This document shows positions 21,737-32,450 of a stretch of DNA of 64,000 nt, one piece after another. The notes below the pieces were generated by a model, which saw only the letters and a program-made list of their open reading frames with translations, did not search any database and had not been told where the DNA came from. A program made the position numbers and the translations under genes. Source of the DNA: Bretschneidera sinensis (Eukaryota > Streptophyta > Magnoliopsida > Brassicales > Akaniaceae); contig CM043697.1 in the NCBI GenBank assembly GCA_023935145.1, forward strand, positions 54,476,001-54,540,000. The letters are read 5' to 3'. The stretch's first letter is position 1. Each line of letters begins with the position of its first letter.

Positions 21737-22800
21737 CTTATCCAACATGCCTAAATAGACAACCTCCACCTCCCGTGCCTCGAGCAGCCGTGCCCAGTCA
21801 TTCCGGCCTAGTTTCGAACAACAAGAGATCTTGTTCGAAATTACATTCAACATAGACACTGACTTTAAGAACTTGAAAGCCACTTAATGGGCGGTCCAAG
21901 AATTCAAGTACTAGGGTTTGAAGAGGTTGTTCAAGCCTATTTGTTCTACTGCATACACCCAGTTTGTGGTTTAATTCTACGAGAACCTATCATTAGACTA
22001 CCATAGGCTGGGTGTCTTGTCCTCATTAGTACAGGGCAAGTATATCGATATAACCTCTGCTGATATAGCTGCTACTCTTCATTGTAGTGATGAGTCACCC
22101 AGATGGAGGAACAGCCGGAGTCCTTCCTCTTGTCCTCCATCATTGAGGACATGTATGTTGGGCAGTATGCCGATCGACATAACAATGTGGGGAGTCGGTC
22201 CAAGTTGCCTCCATGACTCTGGCTCGTGGATTTCATTCTCCAGTGGAATGTGTGCCCGTTGGGGCACAAGACCCAGAAAAGGGACCAGTTCTTATAGGCA
22301 TTATATGCCTTCCATAGAGGCCACTGGTACTCCATCCCGGCTGTCATCTGGAGCTAGCTACATAAGTTCTGGGACCACGTCCATGCACACCAAGTCACCA
22401 CAGTGAATGCATGGGGGCTCCCATTCCCATTCTTCCTCGGCCACATATTCAAGAAGAAAGGGATTAATGGCTCATCCATTGATGGACCAGTACGAGAGTA
22501 TCCATTCTTTGGGAAGGCTCAGGGTCACTGAGCCAGTTGCACATGCCCAGAGGACCCCGAGGGCATGCACATGCTGCTGAAAGAGTGGAGGATGATTCCA
22601 TAGAGACCGAGCACCCCACAACGAGCCATACTTGGAAGGAGGACTATCTAGACATGGGACCCACTGAGTACCAGCACATTCTCGAGGAGATTTCCTCTTT
22701 TCGGTGTGAGCCCTTTGACATTCACCGGGAGGATAGGAAAGCCACATTGCTAGTGGATCAACACATCGATGGTTTGAAGGCACGTTTTACGAGGTAAAAG
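21737..22800 (+). pseudogene. Extra frame of element A: plant-transposon-protein-like (PF20167-like), broken
   Basis: A third gene-like region after integrase, absent from B. Pieces in different frames give SSSRAQSFRPSFEQQEILFE near 21780-21840, a TQFVV.FYENLS block near 21955-21990 and LVQGKYIDITSADIAATLHC (about 22026-22085). This order resembles the N-terminal half of the putative plant transposon protein domain often found in Athila-type elements. The tail is a Glu-rich frame, EYQHILEEISSFRCEPFDIH, ending at TAA 22795. At least three stops and several frameshifts. Function is unknown in the family; the domain match is from memory and needs a profile search. Confidence 0.45.
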
Positions 22801-22914
22801 GCGATGCTCCTGGCCATTCTTAATCGACTACCCCCCGCCTCTGGCACCTTATTGTCTGCACCACCTGGAGAACAGCAATGAGAGAGGTGCACCGTATGGT
22901 TGAAGACGTAAAAT

Positions 22915-24209
22915 TTTGCATTCATGGGAGGCACCCCACAATGTATCCTTTTATTTTTAGTATTTTTCACATTTATTGTTAGTATTTATTTTTATAACTA
23001 TTTATTAGTAGTATCTCTTGTTTTTCGGTATTATGTTTATTTTTCTTTTTCAGGGATAATGTGTGTGCATCAGTTCAAGTTTGGGGGCATGCTACGAGTA
23101 ATGCCAGCCATTTAGTTCTCCTTCTCTCAGGTCAGATCTTTCCATGTCACTCACACATTGGGGACAATGTGTAAATTAAGTTTGGGGGTATGAGAGACAC
23201 ATTCACACACTCTATCCCAGTTTTTTTTAGTATTATTGAAAAGATAAATGCATATTCATATTGTTCTGAAAATTTTGGTTGATTTAAACAAATATTATGA
23301 TAAAGATTTCATTAGCATGCTTAAAATTTAGAACATATGGTCTAATGATAAGTTTTAAAAGTTTAATTACTTCAAGGCATTTAAGAATTCATGAGTGTGA
23401 TCTAAACCTGACACGAGCACATTAGCACATAATTGTGTGGGGTATGACATAATTTTTATGTGTATGTTTCCATGGCTTAACCGTAATCGGATAACTTGTT
23501 AGAAGAACACCTTGGCATAGAAAAATAGAAAAAAAAATTATTGTACAAAAAGAGAAAATAAAATGCTTATAATGATCATTGAATAAACTTTCCACTGAGT
23601 AACTTGACCACTTGCCTCAGTAGGCAGTGAGTGTTCACGTCAAAAGATGGGAATTTTGCTAGGCAGCAGTAAGACCAATTAGTTTCATAGCCTTTTTGAC
23701 TCGAGTTAGTAAGTCCTGAGAGGTGTCTTTACGCTTAATGCCCTAAAACCATCTGGTTTGGGAGTCATTGGCTAAACACTCGCTACATGGGTCAATTAGA
23801 AAGATTAAGGGAAAACAACATGGCAAAAATCTCATAATAAAAGAAAAAGAAAGAAATAAAACTATGCCATTATTGTTCATTCTGATAGGAAATTCGATGA
23901 ATGTTGAGACACCGAAACACTATACATTGGAGTTATTTGGAAGCCTCATCTTTTATGTGCTAATTCACCACACACTAAGTCAGACTTGTGATACTTTAAC
24001 CAGCCTCGAGTAAGTGATTGGGTTTTAAAACTTTTATTCATTACGAAGATGTGTTTATATTTTAAGCCTGCTCATGAATAAATATCATGGTTTTGTGTGC
24101 AACCCAAATTTTAGATATCATGAATGATGAATTTATCTTTGTTATTGTTTTTCAGTTATTTTTTCGTTTTGTATTACTAAGGGACTAGCAACATGTAAGT
24201 TTGGGGGTG
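22915..24209 (+). other. 3' non-coding region of element A with hairpin and polypurine tracts
   Basis: Collinear with 17990-19227 of B: ATGGGAGGCACCCCACA at about 22924, polypurine-like tracts at about 23077, 23178 and 24197, and the perfect hairpin ACACATTG-GGGA-CAATGTGT at 23153-23172. The tract at 24197-24208 abuts the 3' LTR. No gene. Confidence 0.8.
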
Positions 24210-25298
24210 TGATAAGCGCTTAAATATTCATATTTAAGCCATTTAATTTATATTTGTTAAGCTCTTTGTTTACATATTTTATTCTATTTTACTTCATTTT
24301 TGTGTTTTCTATGTTTTTATAGGTTCTTTTTGAAAAAAATGGATTTTTGGAACTCAAAGGAAGAAATCTGGAAGACCTAGAAGCAGCCAAGTGCGATCGA
24401 GCATAGAAGAGTGTGATCGAGTGCACAAGCACTCGTGCGCACACATAGAAGGCTCGAGCGCAAAAGCATGAGATCGATCACACATGTGCAGTAAAACAGC
24501 AAAGTCAGTTTTGGAAAGAAGAGTCTGGGTCTTGTTTTGAAAATTAGGGTTTCGAGGTGTCCTTAGAACCTTATAAATAGGCCTATAAAACACAGAAACA
24601 ATACTTTTAATCTTCTTTTGAGTTACAAGCTTTGGAGACGAATTGACGATTCTTCTCCACAATATTTTTTGGGTTTATTCTTCTCTTTTTAGTTTATATT
24701 ATGAAGATGTGTAACATCATCACCATGTGTAACTAACTTACTAATAGGGCTCGATTGAAGCCCTAATTATGCTTTTCCATATATGAGTATTGTTGCCTTT
24801 GCAATAACTATGTTATGATGCTTTAATTGATTAATGTCTATTTTATTGAATTCCTCATATGTGTTTGCCTGATCAACATATGCACGTGGTATGGATTAGT
24901 TAGTTAGATCAATTTGGATGACCGAGTCCTGGGTCTGACAATAGTAACAATAGAAATCCACGCCGGATTCTTGGGTTAATCAACATAGGAAACCGTGAGT
25001 ATATAACATGCCCTAGGTCTTTTGTGTTTGTCAGTTTTCACAGAACTTATGCTCTCTTAAAAAACAACTTAGTATACACCATGCAAAATCTTTTAAGAAA
25101 GAAAAAAGTTAGAGTATACACCATGCCTGACCCATGGCTTAGGGAAGTCAATAGCATAAGGAGTATACACCTTGCCCTTAGGTTGACAAACATTAGGTAT
25201 TCATAATATAGTTCGAGCATTGGCACATTACTTATTGGGAAAGTATGATTAGTGGTGGATATCAAAACCCTATGTTTCTATCATTATCAAATTCAAAC
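24210..25298 (+). repeat. 3' LTR of element A, 3'-truncated
   Basis: Starts TGATAAGCGC and follows 4474-5575 closely (TATA box at 24572-24579), then stops matching after ATTCAAAC at 25298. About 172 bp of LTR end and the right target duplication are missing, so a deletion joined it to unrelated sequence. Confidence 0.9.
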
Positions 25299-25408
25299 GT
25301 TATATGAAAACTGAGGGGTCTTAATTGGTGTGGAAACACCTTTTCAAATGGTTGAATCCATACATCTATTGTTTGTTTTTAATTGAAAATAACCACCTTA
25401 TCTTTGCA

Positions 25409-25483
<75 letters not shown>

Positions 25484-25580
25484 CATGCAAAAAAGGCTGC
25501 TGAAAAATTCATTATTAGAGAGAAAGAGACCTTAGAGAGAGAAGCTTAATCTTCTTCCTTTAACAAAAAAGGGTTATTGG
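25299..25580. other. Flank with long (AT)n run, no gene
   Basis: Unique-looking AT-rich DNA after the truncated LTR, with an (AT)n run at 25410-25481 and GA-rich sequence at about 25515-25545. Confidence 0.6.
25410..25481. repeat. (AT)n microsatellite, ~72 bp
   Basis: Uninterrupted AT dinucleotides. Confidence 0.95.
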
Positions 25581-25694
25581 ATGGTGAAAACAAGTGTGTT
25601 TTTTGGTTCCATGATTGTACACACGACCTCCGATGAGATTGAAGAGAGAAGACACGGAGAGGAGTCCAAGATACTAAAAGTTTTAGGGTCGAAT
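25581..25694 (+). other. Possible first coding exon of a host gene (weak)
   Basis: ATG 25581 opens a frame (MVKTSVFFGSMIVHTT...) that stays open to a strong splice-donor-like TCG/GTAAGTACC at about 25695-25703. GA-rich, 5'-UTR-like sequence precedes it. I do not recognise the protein and no following exon was found. It may be chance. Confidence 0.2.
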
Positions 25695-26819
25695 CGGTAA
25701 GTACCCGTTAATCTGCTGCGTAACTCTTTTACACCATCAACATTCTCCTTCCTTTACTTTTTCCCAGAAATAGAAGGCATTTTTTTTGGAAAAAAACTTT
25801 TCAAAAAAAAAAAAAAAGAACTCGTTTAATTGAACTGAATATCAACAGAATTTGAAACACTACATGTATAAGGTTAGTTAATGAATCATCGACAATTTTT
25901 TTGGTAGTGAATCTTACGTGCCATTGGATGATTGAAAGTGATATTGTCTTTCTCTATTCAAGCAAATGATGTATATTATGACAGAATCTTAGATTGTGAT
26001 TTTTACTTTATTTCTATTTACATGCTTATAAACTTGTCTGTAGTCTTCGCTATACACCATATAATATATGTCCAAATATGTTTTGGGCATGATGATGCTG
26101 GAATTGTGATAAAAGCTAGAAAATCCTTTATTATCTCCTAAATTAGAACTTGAATATTTACTGAAGATAATATATGTTGTTTCCTCATATTTTTCCCTTA
26201 GGTTGTCTTTTTGTTGCTATATGAATTGAATTTGATCAAATTCTTCTATCTTCTTGTTAAATGTATATGAGCTTTATATATATTGTTGGTTCATTTCCTA
26301 TCAATTTAAAATTTATAGATCAATAGTAGTTAACAGTTCTCATCTTCGTTTTTTGTATTTAATTTTGACACTAACTTTTTTGGGAGTTAAATAACCGTAA
26401 GCCAAAAATGTTAAACTTTCTTGGAAAATTTTGTCTGTGTTATTATCTATGTTTTATGTATTTAATCTTGACTTTTGTGCGGATTTAAGTTAATGTAGGC
26501 CAAAAAAAGGTTAACTTTTCTAGGAAAATTTAATCGTAGGAGGGAATAGATGAAAAGTGATCAAACATTTGAGTTATAGGGAAATTTTAATTTGGTATTT
26601 TAAATCACAAAATTCCGTTTTTATAATTATATTTTTATGCTCAAGATTTCATTTGGAAATTTACACAATGAAATTTCTTTAGAGGTGAAACTGAAAAGAA
26701 AAGAGAAAAAAAAACAATATTAAAATGTCTCAGAATTGAGGCATCTTGTTGAAATTTTAGGAGCATTTATCAGGAATGAATGACATCACATATTTTGCTT
26801 CTTTGTCTCTTTTTCACAC

Positions 26820-26995
26820 GAGAGGGTCTTGCCTAATACAGGTTTATGAAAGATACATAGCATAAGGTTCCATCTCATCATTGAATGGGTTTAGAAGAGA
26901 GAGAGAAAGAAATATATATATTTTTTCATTCAATGGTGAGATGGACCCTTGTGTCAAGTATCTTTCATGGACCCGAGCTAGACAAGAATTTTTCC
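26820..26995. mobile_element. Foldback MITE-like element (176 bp)
   Basis: The two halves are inverted: the left arm around TATGAAAGATACATAGC and CCATCTCATCATTGAATG pairs with CATTCAATGGTGAGATGG and AAGTATCTTTCATGG on the right. Flanked by the direct repeat TTTCACAC (26812-26819 and 26996-27003), an 8-bp duplication as in hAT-type elements. The related segment near 43645 has a single site without the insert. No coding capacity. Superfamily assignment is inference. Confidence 0.75.
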
Positions 26996-27450
26996 TTTCA
27001 CACTGCGCGCATGAACACACAAGAATACACTGATGAAAACAACAAATTTTTGTAACTCATAATGGAACTTCCTTAATAGGTTTGGAACTTCTTAAGTTAG
27101 AATATATGTTATGTTCTTAGAATTTAGAGTCGTAATTCTCTCTTAATAGCTCCTAAGGAATTTTATGAGGACTTGAGTATTTCAAGGATTCAAAAGAGTA
27201 AATATCTAACAATACATGATGAAAGGGAATTTTGGAGAACTTCTGTAGCTAATTGGATTTGGTTCTTCATTTGGAACGGGTCTCCTTAATGTCTAATTTA
27301 AGTGGTTCAATTATTTTGGTGATCAATCTTTTTCTTCACTTATTTTAATGTAAGATTTATTTATAACAAGCTAAAAAATATGTTTACCACAATGATGATG
27401 TAGCAACATCTGATTTGTTAATACTGTATATATAGATCTTATACAATATC

Positions 27451-27991
27451 TGTTAGGATTTTGACTCAATTCCCCAAGAAGAAGATTTCTAATTGGTTTG
27501 AGAAAAAAGGTTTTCTATTTTACAGTTGTTTGTTATAATATGAGTGGTAGTAATTTCCTATTGGATATTGCTTGTCCTAGTAGTAGAAGTTGTTTTCTTC
27601 GTTGTTGCTCTTTTTGTGTTAGTATTAGGAAAATCTCCTATATGTAAAGGGGTCCTAGAGAAAATTTGAGGCACACTCATAATTCCAATATACATTGTAA
27701 ATTAGAGGATGAGAGCTTTGGGTGTATTGGGGTTTTTAGTTGTTAAGTAGAGAGAGCACATGCAACTAGAGCTAGGTTAAGAGCTTTAGTTGTATTAAGG
27801 TTTTATGGTTGTGAGTTTGTAATTAAAGATTAATAAAATAGCAAGTTTGTTGGTGGATGTAGGCAAAGAGGTTGCTGAACCACATTAATTCTTGGTGTTC
27901 TTACTATTGATTTTATTTTCTTACTTAATTGTTGTGGTTGAGTTTTTGCCTAAAATTTGAATAGGTGGATTACAGAGGTAAAATCCTAACA
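27451..27991 (+). repeat. 5' LTR of element E
   Basis: 541 bp, TGTTAGGATT...TCCTAACA. The TATA region reads CTATATGTAAAGGGGTC (about 27638), altered from the TATATAAAGG seen in the 3' LTR. Confidence 0.95.
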
Positions 27992-28015
27992 AGTGGTATC
28001 AGAGTTGTGGTTCTG

Positions 28016-28648
28016 ATGGCAAAAATAAAAAAAATAAGCATAATTAATAATGAGCTATTTGATGAATTGAAGATGGAAGAAGGTATGATGAATATTAGCC
28101 TTTTTAAATTCGTTATCACTAATTTGTTGAGTAGTATATTGACAGAAATGAAGTACTTGCTACATAAAGAAGCTGACATAGTCACGATGTTAATTGTGGG
28201 CAAGAAAGTTTGGATGAATTGGGAGGTTTCCGCGATACCTCCAGAGAGAGGTAAGTTAATGAGGCCAAGTGTGTTCGAGGTTAAAGAATTATTCTTGATT
28301 ATATCAAGAGGTGAGCCCGACAAAGGGAAAGAGTGGAACACTTCAAGGATGGAAGAGAAAAGATCAAGATCCAAGACTCTAGATTTTTCAAATAATGACT
28401 GCATCTACAATGAGGAAGTGGAACACACACAATTGCAAAGAAAGGCCATGATGAAGAACTTGGAGGAGTTGAGTAGAATGAAGCAGAGTGATAATGGAAA
28501 GACTAATGAGGATGACGAGATGTAAGTTCTTGATGCTTCAAAGGTAGTGATGATATATACTGTGAATGAAGAAAGCTTGTACGTATTGAATGAGAGGATG
28601 ATTGCTTTGAAGAGTAAGCAGATGAGATGGAAATACCAAAAAGAATGA
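28016..28648 (+). pseudogene. Internal reading frame of element E (unknown, possibly gag-derived)
   Basis: ATG 28016 opens 169 codons to TAA 28523; the same frame stays open for 40 more codons to TGA 28646. The protein is Lys/Glu-rich. Its first half has a helical, hydrophobic stretch (NISLFKFVITNLLSSILTEM); the second half is charged (KRSRSKTLDFSNNDCIYNEE, QLQRKAMMKNLEELSRM). I do not recognise a family; no zinc knuckle or enzyme motif is seen. Position right after the PBS suggests a gag remnant, as in TR-GAG type elements, but this is inference. The first ATG codes MAKIKKISIINN. Confidence 0.5.
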
Positions 28649-28715
28649 TCGCACCAACCAAAGAAGAAAGCCAAATTTGATAATAAGGTGGAGAATTTGA
28701 GCTAGGGTAGAGATT

Positions 28716-29252
28716 TGTTAGGATTTTGGCTTAATTCCTTACAAGGAAGACTTCTAATTGGTTTGGGAAGAGTAGTTTTCTATTTTATACTTTGTTGTAA
28801 TTTCGTACTGGATATTACTTATCCTAGTAGTAGTAGAAGTTGTTTTATTTGTTGTTGTTCTTCTCCTATTAGTATTAGGAAAATCTTCTCTATATAAAGG
28901 GGTCTTAGAGGAGATTTGAGGCATACTCGTAATTCCAATACACAATATAAATCAGATAGGTTTACTACTAAAGTTGTGATTAGAGTTTTGGGTGTATTGT
29001 GTTGTCAATAGAGAGAGCACATGCAACTAGAGGTAGGTTGAGAGCTTTGGTTGTATTGAGGTTTTATGGTTGTGAGTTTGTAATTAGAGATTAATAAAGC
29101 AGCGAGTTTGTTGGTGGACATAGGTAAAGAGGTTGCCAAACCACATTAACTCTTGAAGTTTTTACTACTTATTTTATTTGTCTATTTAATTTTTGTGGCT
29201 GTGTTTTTGCCTAAAATTTGAGTAGGTGGATTTTATAGGTAAAATCACAACA
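28716..29252 (+). repeat. 3' LTR of element E
   Basis: 537 bp, TGTTAGGATTTTGGC...AATCACAACA, TATA box TATATAAAGG at 28891-28900. Confidence 0.95.
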
Positions 29253-29257
29253 ATATC

Positions 29258-32225
29258 AATGAATAAAATATAAACTCTTTATTAAAAATCTTCCAAAAAA
29301 ACACCGATCGTGATTTGTAAAATAAGTAAGCAGGTAAGTTCCCACATACCCATCAACGAGTATTGAGCCCTACCACGAGTCAATCTGAAGTAGTTCTCAC
29401 TATACCTATGTTGGGACCAAAATTAAGGATCACTCCGCACTATATACGATGAAAGCTTAGGTTTAGCACCAAACAAAGGCCTATGGGAAGACTCAAATCC
29501 AAGCATTTCTAGCAAAGTAAACGAGCTCTAACCACTAAAGTGCTTGTTGACCAAATAATCACCAATCAAACCATGTATGTGATACATCTCTCTTTTTCCT
29601 TTTTTTCACATTTTCCTAAATCGAAATAAGCCCTTTAATTCAGTACATTGAAATGGGTTGCATCTAGATTTGTGCCATGTTTCATTGTTCTATGTCATGA
29701 TGTACTTGTTAACGTCTAATTTAAGTGGTTCAATTTATGAGACTAACAACATAACTTAGTTGATTTCGTTTCGTCGTGTAAAAAGCTTAGCGAATGCAAA
29801 ACCAGTGACCAAAATTTCAGACAATCTAAGGTGTTGTAATCGCATCTTTACCAAGCTTTCTTAAATCTTAGCCGTAGAATGCATCAAGTGATCAAGAAAA
29901 AAAGAATGTGAAGTGATTAAAAAAAGTCTAGTTGAAATTTGGCCCTTCAATTTAGGAGTGGTTATAATGTTATCTCTAAAAACAATGTAGTTTCAATTGA
30001 ATCTCTATACTGACATTTCCTTTGTAATCTAGTTTTTTCTCACGATTTCATCAATTAGACTAAATAGATTATTCACATTATCTTTCTTTTTCCGTTGTTA
30101 TTGATAAAAACTAGTATTAGTCCTTAACAAAAGCAATTTTAATCGTGAGAATTTTGATTGTTCTAACGAATGAAAATTTTAAGAAAGACCGCATTGTGGA
30201 CAAAATGTGAGTTTAAGATTCAATTAAAGCATTTTCTAATTAATAATTTAATTGTAACCAATACTAAATTGGACCATATTTACACTTAACTCCCCAAAAA
30301 ACCCCAATTAAGGACTTAGGGTTGGTCAATTAAGGGTTAGTCTAACTATATGTCATGCCATGGCCACGAATAGAAGAAAAGAACACGTACATGGGTCATG
30401 TTAGTGTTGAACATATACGATGTTATTGAATTTTGTAGATGAAAACAGAATGTAAGAATAAAGGCTTACAGGTGCGTTTTAAACATTGTCTTTAAATCTT
30501 TATTCGTCCCCACTTGTATAAACAAGTTTGTTATGGGTTGCAGATGAATAGTCCTTCAGGATACAAGCAAGTCTTTGATTGAAGTCAGCAGATAGCAAAA
30601 TATGAAAAACTTCAGATTTGATTCTGCTTAGAAATAATGAGAATATTTTGGCAAAGTTTGAGAGAGAAAGAAAGAAGAAAATAATGAAAAATGTTATCTG
30701 AAAACTAGGGATAACCAGGTATTTATAGGTGTAGAAATAAAACCTCTTCAAATGGTTCTGAAAGACATGTTTTTTCAGCTGGAAAGACATGATTTTTTTG
30801 GTTTAAATGAGATTTGTCATATTGTGTCGGTTGGTTTTTAACGGTTTAGATCGTGTCGGTTTAAAAAACAGTTATAACCATTTTAAAATCTCACACCATT
30901 TTGTTTAAATCATGACCATTTGATTTTAATTGATGTCTTTTGATTTTATTAGATTGGACTTTATCCAAAAAGATATAATCGAACAACGGACACGAGCTCA
31001 AGGCAAAGGCTCTAGCCTCTGCGACGATGTGCACATGCAAAGTGCGTCTAAAGCACAAAGATCAGGTTAAGAAGCACACGGTGCATTGGACCTAAACCTT
31101 CACTCTATCCCTTACAATACAAGTAGAAAAAAACCCCAAATAAATGCTTATAAAGTGTTTTACTTTTTCTTTTCTTATCAATGTGAGACAAAGCCAGTTG
31201 AGTTTTTAAACATTACTTTACTCTCATTTTAAGCTTAATAATTTCCTTTCTTTGAGCCTCATTTTCAACCAAAATCAATATCCATTAATTCTCCAACTTG
31301 AGATTTATTGAAATCACTTAATTAAAGGAAAATTAATGATCATTAATTAACTTAAATTTAAACTTTAAAATAATCCAAAATCAACTTTTAATGCTGATTT
31401 TTTCAACATACAACAAGTTACTTGAAAAGATTTAGTACTTCAACCAAATGACTTGTAAATGTGGGACGTATGTGTAGTGAAACCTATTTGGTTGCTGATT
31501 TTAAACAAGGATCCTAAGTGAAACCTATTTGGTTGCTGATTTTAAACAAGGATCCTAACATTATGTAAGAATTACTACATGGCTCTCGTTTGATTTAAGA
31601 CGGTGGGAGCTTTGAACTTTGAGGTCTAGGAAATGTACATACATGCAGTAATGTATAACTAAGGACCCCTTGTGTATTCAATAACGAGCAAACGAATTGA
31701 AACTTAAGTTAAATCCCGCCAATTTGAACCGAAGTTGCCATGTGATTTTACAAATTTACCCTTTCTTAAATAGAAAGAAATGTATCATGTTAAGGGTACA
31801 AATAATAATAAATATAATAAAAACTATAATGGAAATCCTGTCAATTGCAGGAACCGAAAAAATAGAGATGAGAATAGAAGAAAAACAAAATTTAGTAGAG
31901 GTTCTGTATACAAGACTCATAGAGTCTCATTTAAAATTTTCAATTTTACAATAAAATTAATCGTTACGATCTATCATACATCAATAAAATTATTGAAAGT
32001 TTTAAAGTTACAAAATATCAAGACGTTTTGATAAGTTCTAATTTCTAATTTTTTTTGTATAAAATTTTATAAGTTTTTAATTTTTAATGAAAAATGGGTT
32101 AAATCATACATCAAAATGAAAATTTGTCCTAAAATTTATACATTAGTTTTGCTAAATAGTAAAGGAAGATATTGAATTACATTTTTTTAGAAAGTATTCG
32201 TTTTTTGGTGGAGCCTTAGTAAAGT
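29258..32225. other. Host-type AT-rich DNA, no recognised gene
   Basis: No supported coding region. Contains the later blocks of duplication copy 1 and a 41-bp exact tandem duplication. Open frames here are short and low-complexity. Confidence 0.6.
31477..31558. repeat. Exact 41-bp tandem duplication
   Basis: Two identical units start GTGAAACCTATTTGG at 31477 and 31518. Confidence 0.95.
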
Positions 32226-32450
32226 ATGGAATCTAGGACTGTGTCAGGGGTGTTTCCGATGGATGTCTACTATAGGAATGCTTTAGTGATGGAGTTGAAG
32301 AAGAAAGATGGTTACAAGTGGAGGGAGGTTGGAGATATGTGGGAGGAAGGGGAAAGGGCCAGGTTTTGGAAGATTGTTGTTGTTGAGGACAAAGATTGTG
32401 GCAGGCTTGCTTTTTTCATGCTCGATGACAATGATATCTTCAGGTAATTT
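32226..32450 (+). other. Possible host exon or short gene fragment, unknown protein
   Basis: ATG 32226 gives 73 residues (MESRTVSGVFPMDVYYRNAL...) of normal, non-repetitive composition, with KWREVGDMWEEGERARFWKI and GRLAFFMLDDNDIFR near the end. Local G+C is higher than in the surroundings. AG/GTAATTT at about 32443-32449 could be a splice donor. I do not recognise the family and saw no partner exons. Could be chance. Confidence 0.3.

Larger units (their letters stand above)
4474..25298 (+). mobile_element. Athila-like Ty3/gypsy element A (split by nested element B)
   Basis: Visible parts: 5' LTR 4474-5747, tRNA-Asp PBS at 5754, gag, protease, RT, RNase H and integrase up to 11068; then nested element B (11069-20584); the integrase C-terminus from 20585; an extra non-pol module; a 3' region with polypurine tracts; and a 3' LTR from 24210 that loses its last ~172 bases at 25298. 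Without B the element is about 11.3 kb, a normal size for Athila. All genes carry stops or frameshifts. The right target duplication is lost with the truncated LTR; the left flank is GTGTC. Confidence 0.9.
27451..29252 (+). mobile_element. Small non-autonomous LTR retrotransposon E
   Basis: 1802 bp. LTRs at 27451-27991 and 28716-29252, both TGTTAGGATTTTG...ACA; initiator tRNA-Met PBS TGGTATCAGAG at 27994; purine-rich GGGTAGAGA before the 3' LTR; perfect target duplication ATATC (27446-27450 and 29253-29257). The interior is only ~724 bp and has no protease, RT or integrase, so it must have moved with enzymes from another element. LTR size is above TRIM range and total size below LARD range. 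Confidence 0.95.
25731..31130 (+). repeat. Segmental duplication, copy 1 (host-type DNA)
   Basis: Shares long, diverged but collinear blocks with copy 2. 25731-25930 matches 35577-35783; 25925-27170 matches 42860-43815; 27165-27270 matches 51141-51250; 29715-29990 matches 52440-52680; and 30935-31130 loosely matches 52955-53060. Copy 1 carries a MITE (26820) and LTR element E (27451) absent from copy 2. The blocks hold no clear coding frame and look like intron or intergenic DNA. Confidence 0.75.
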
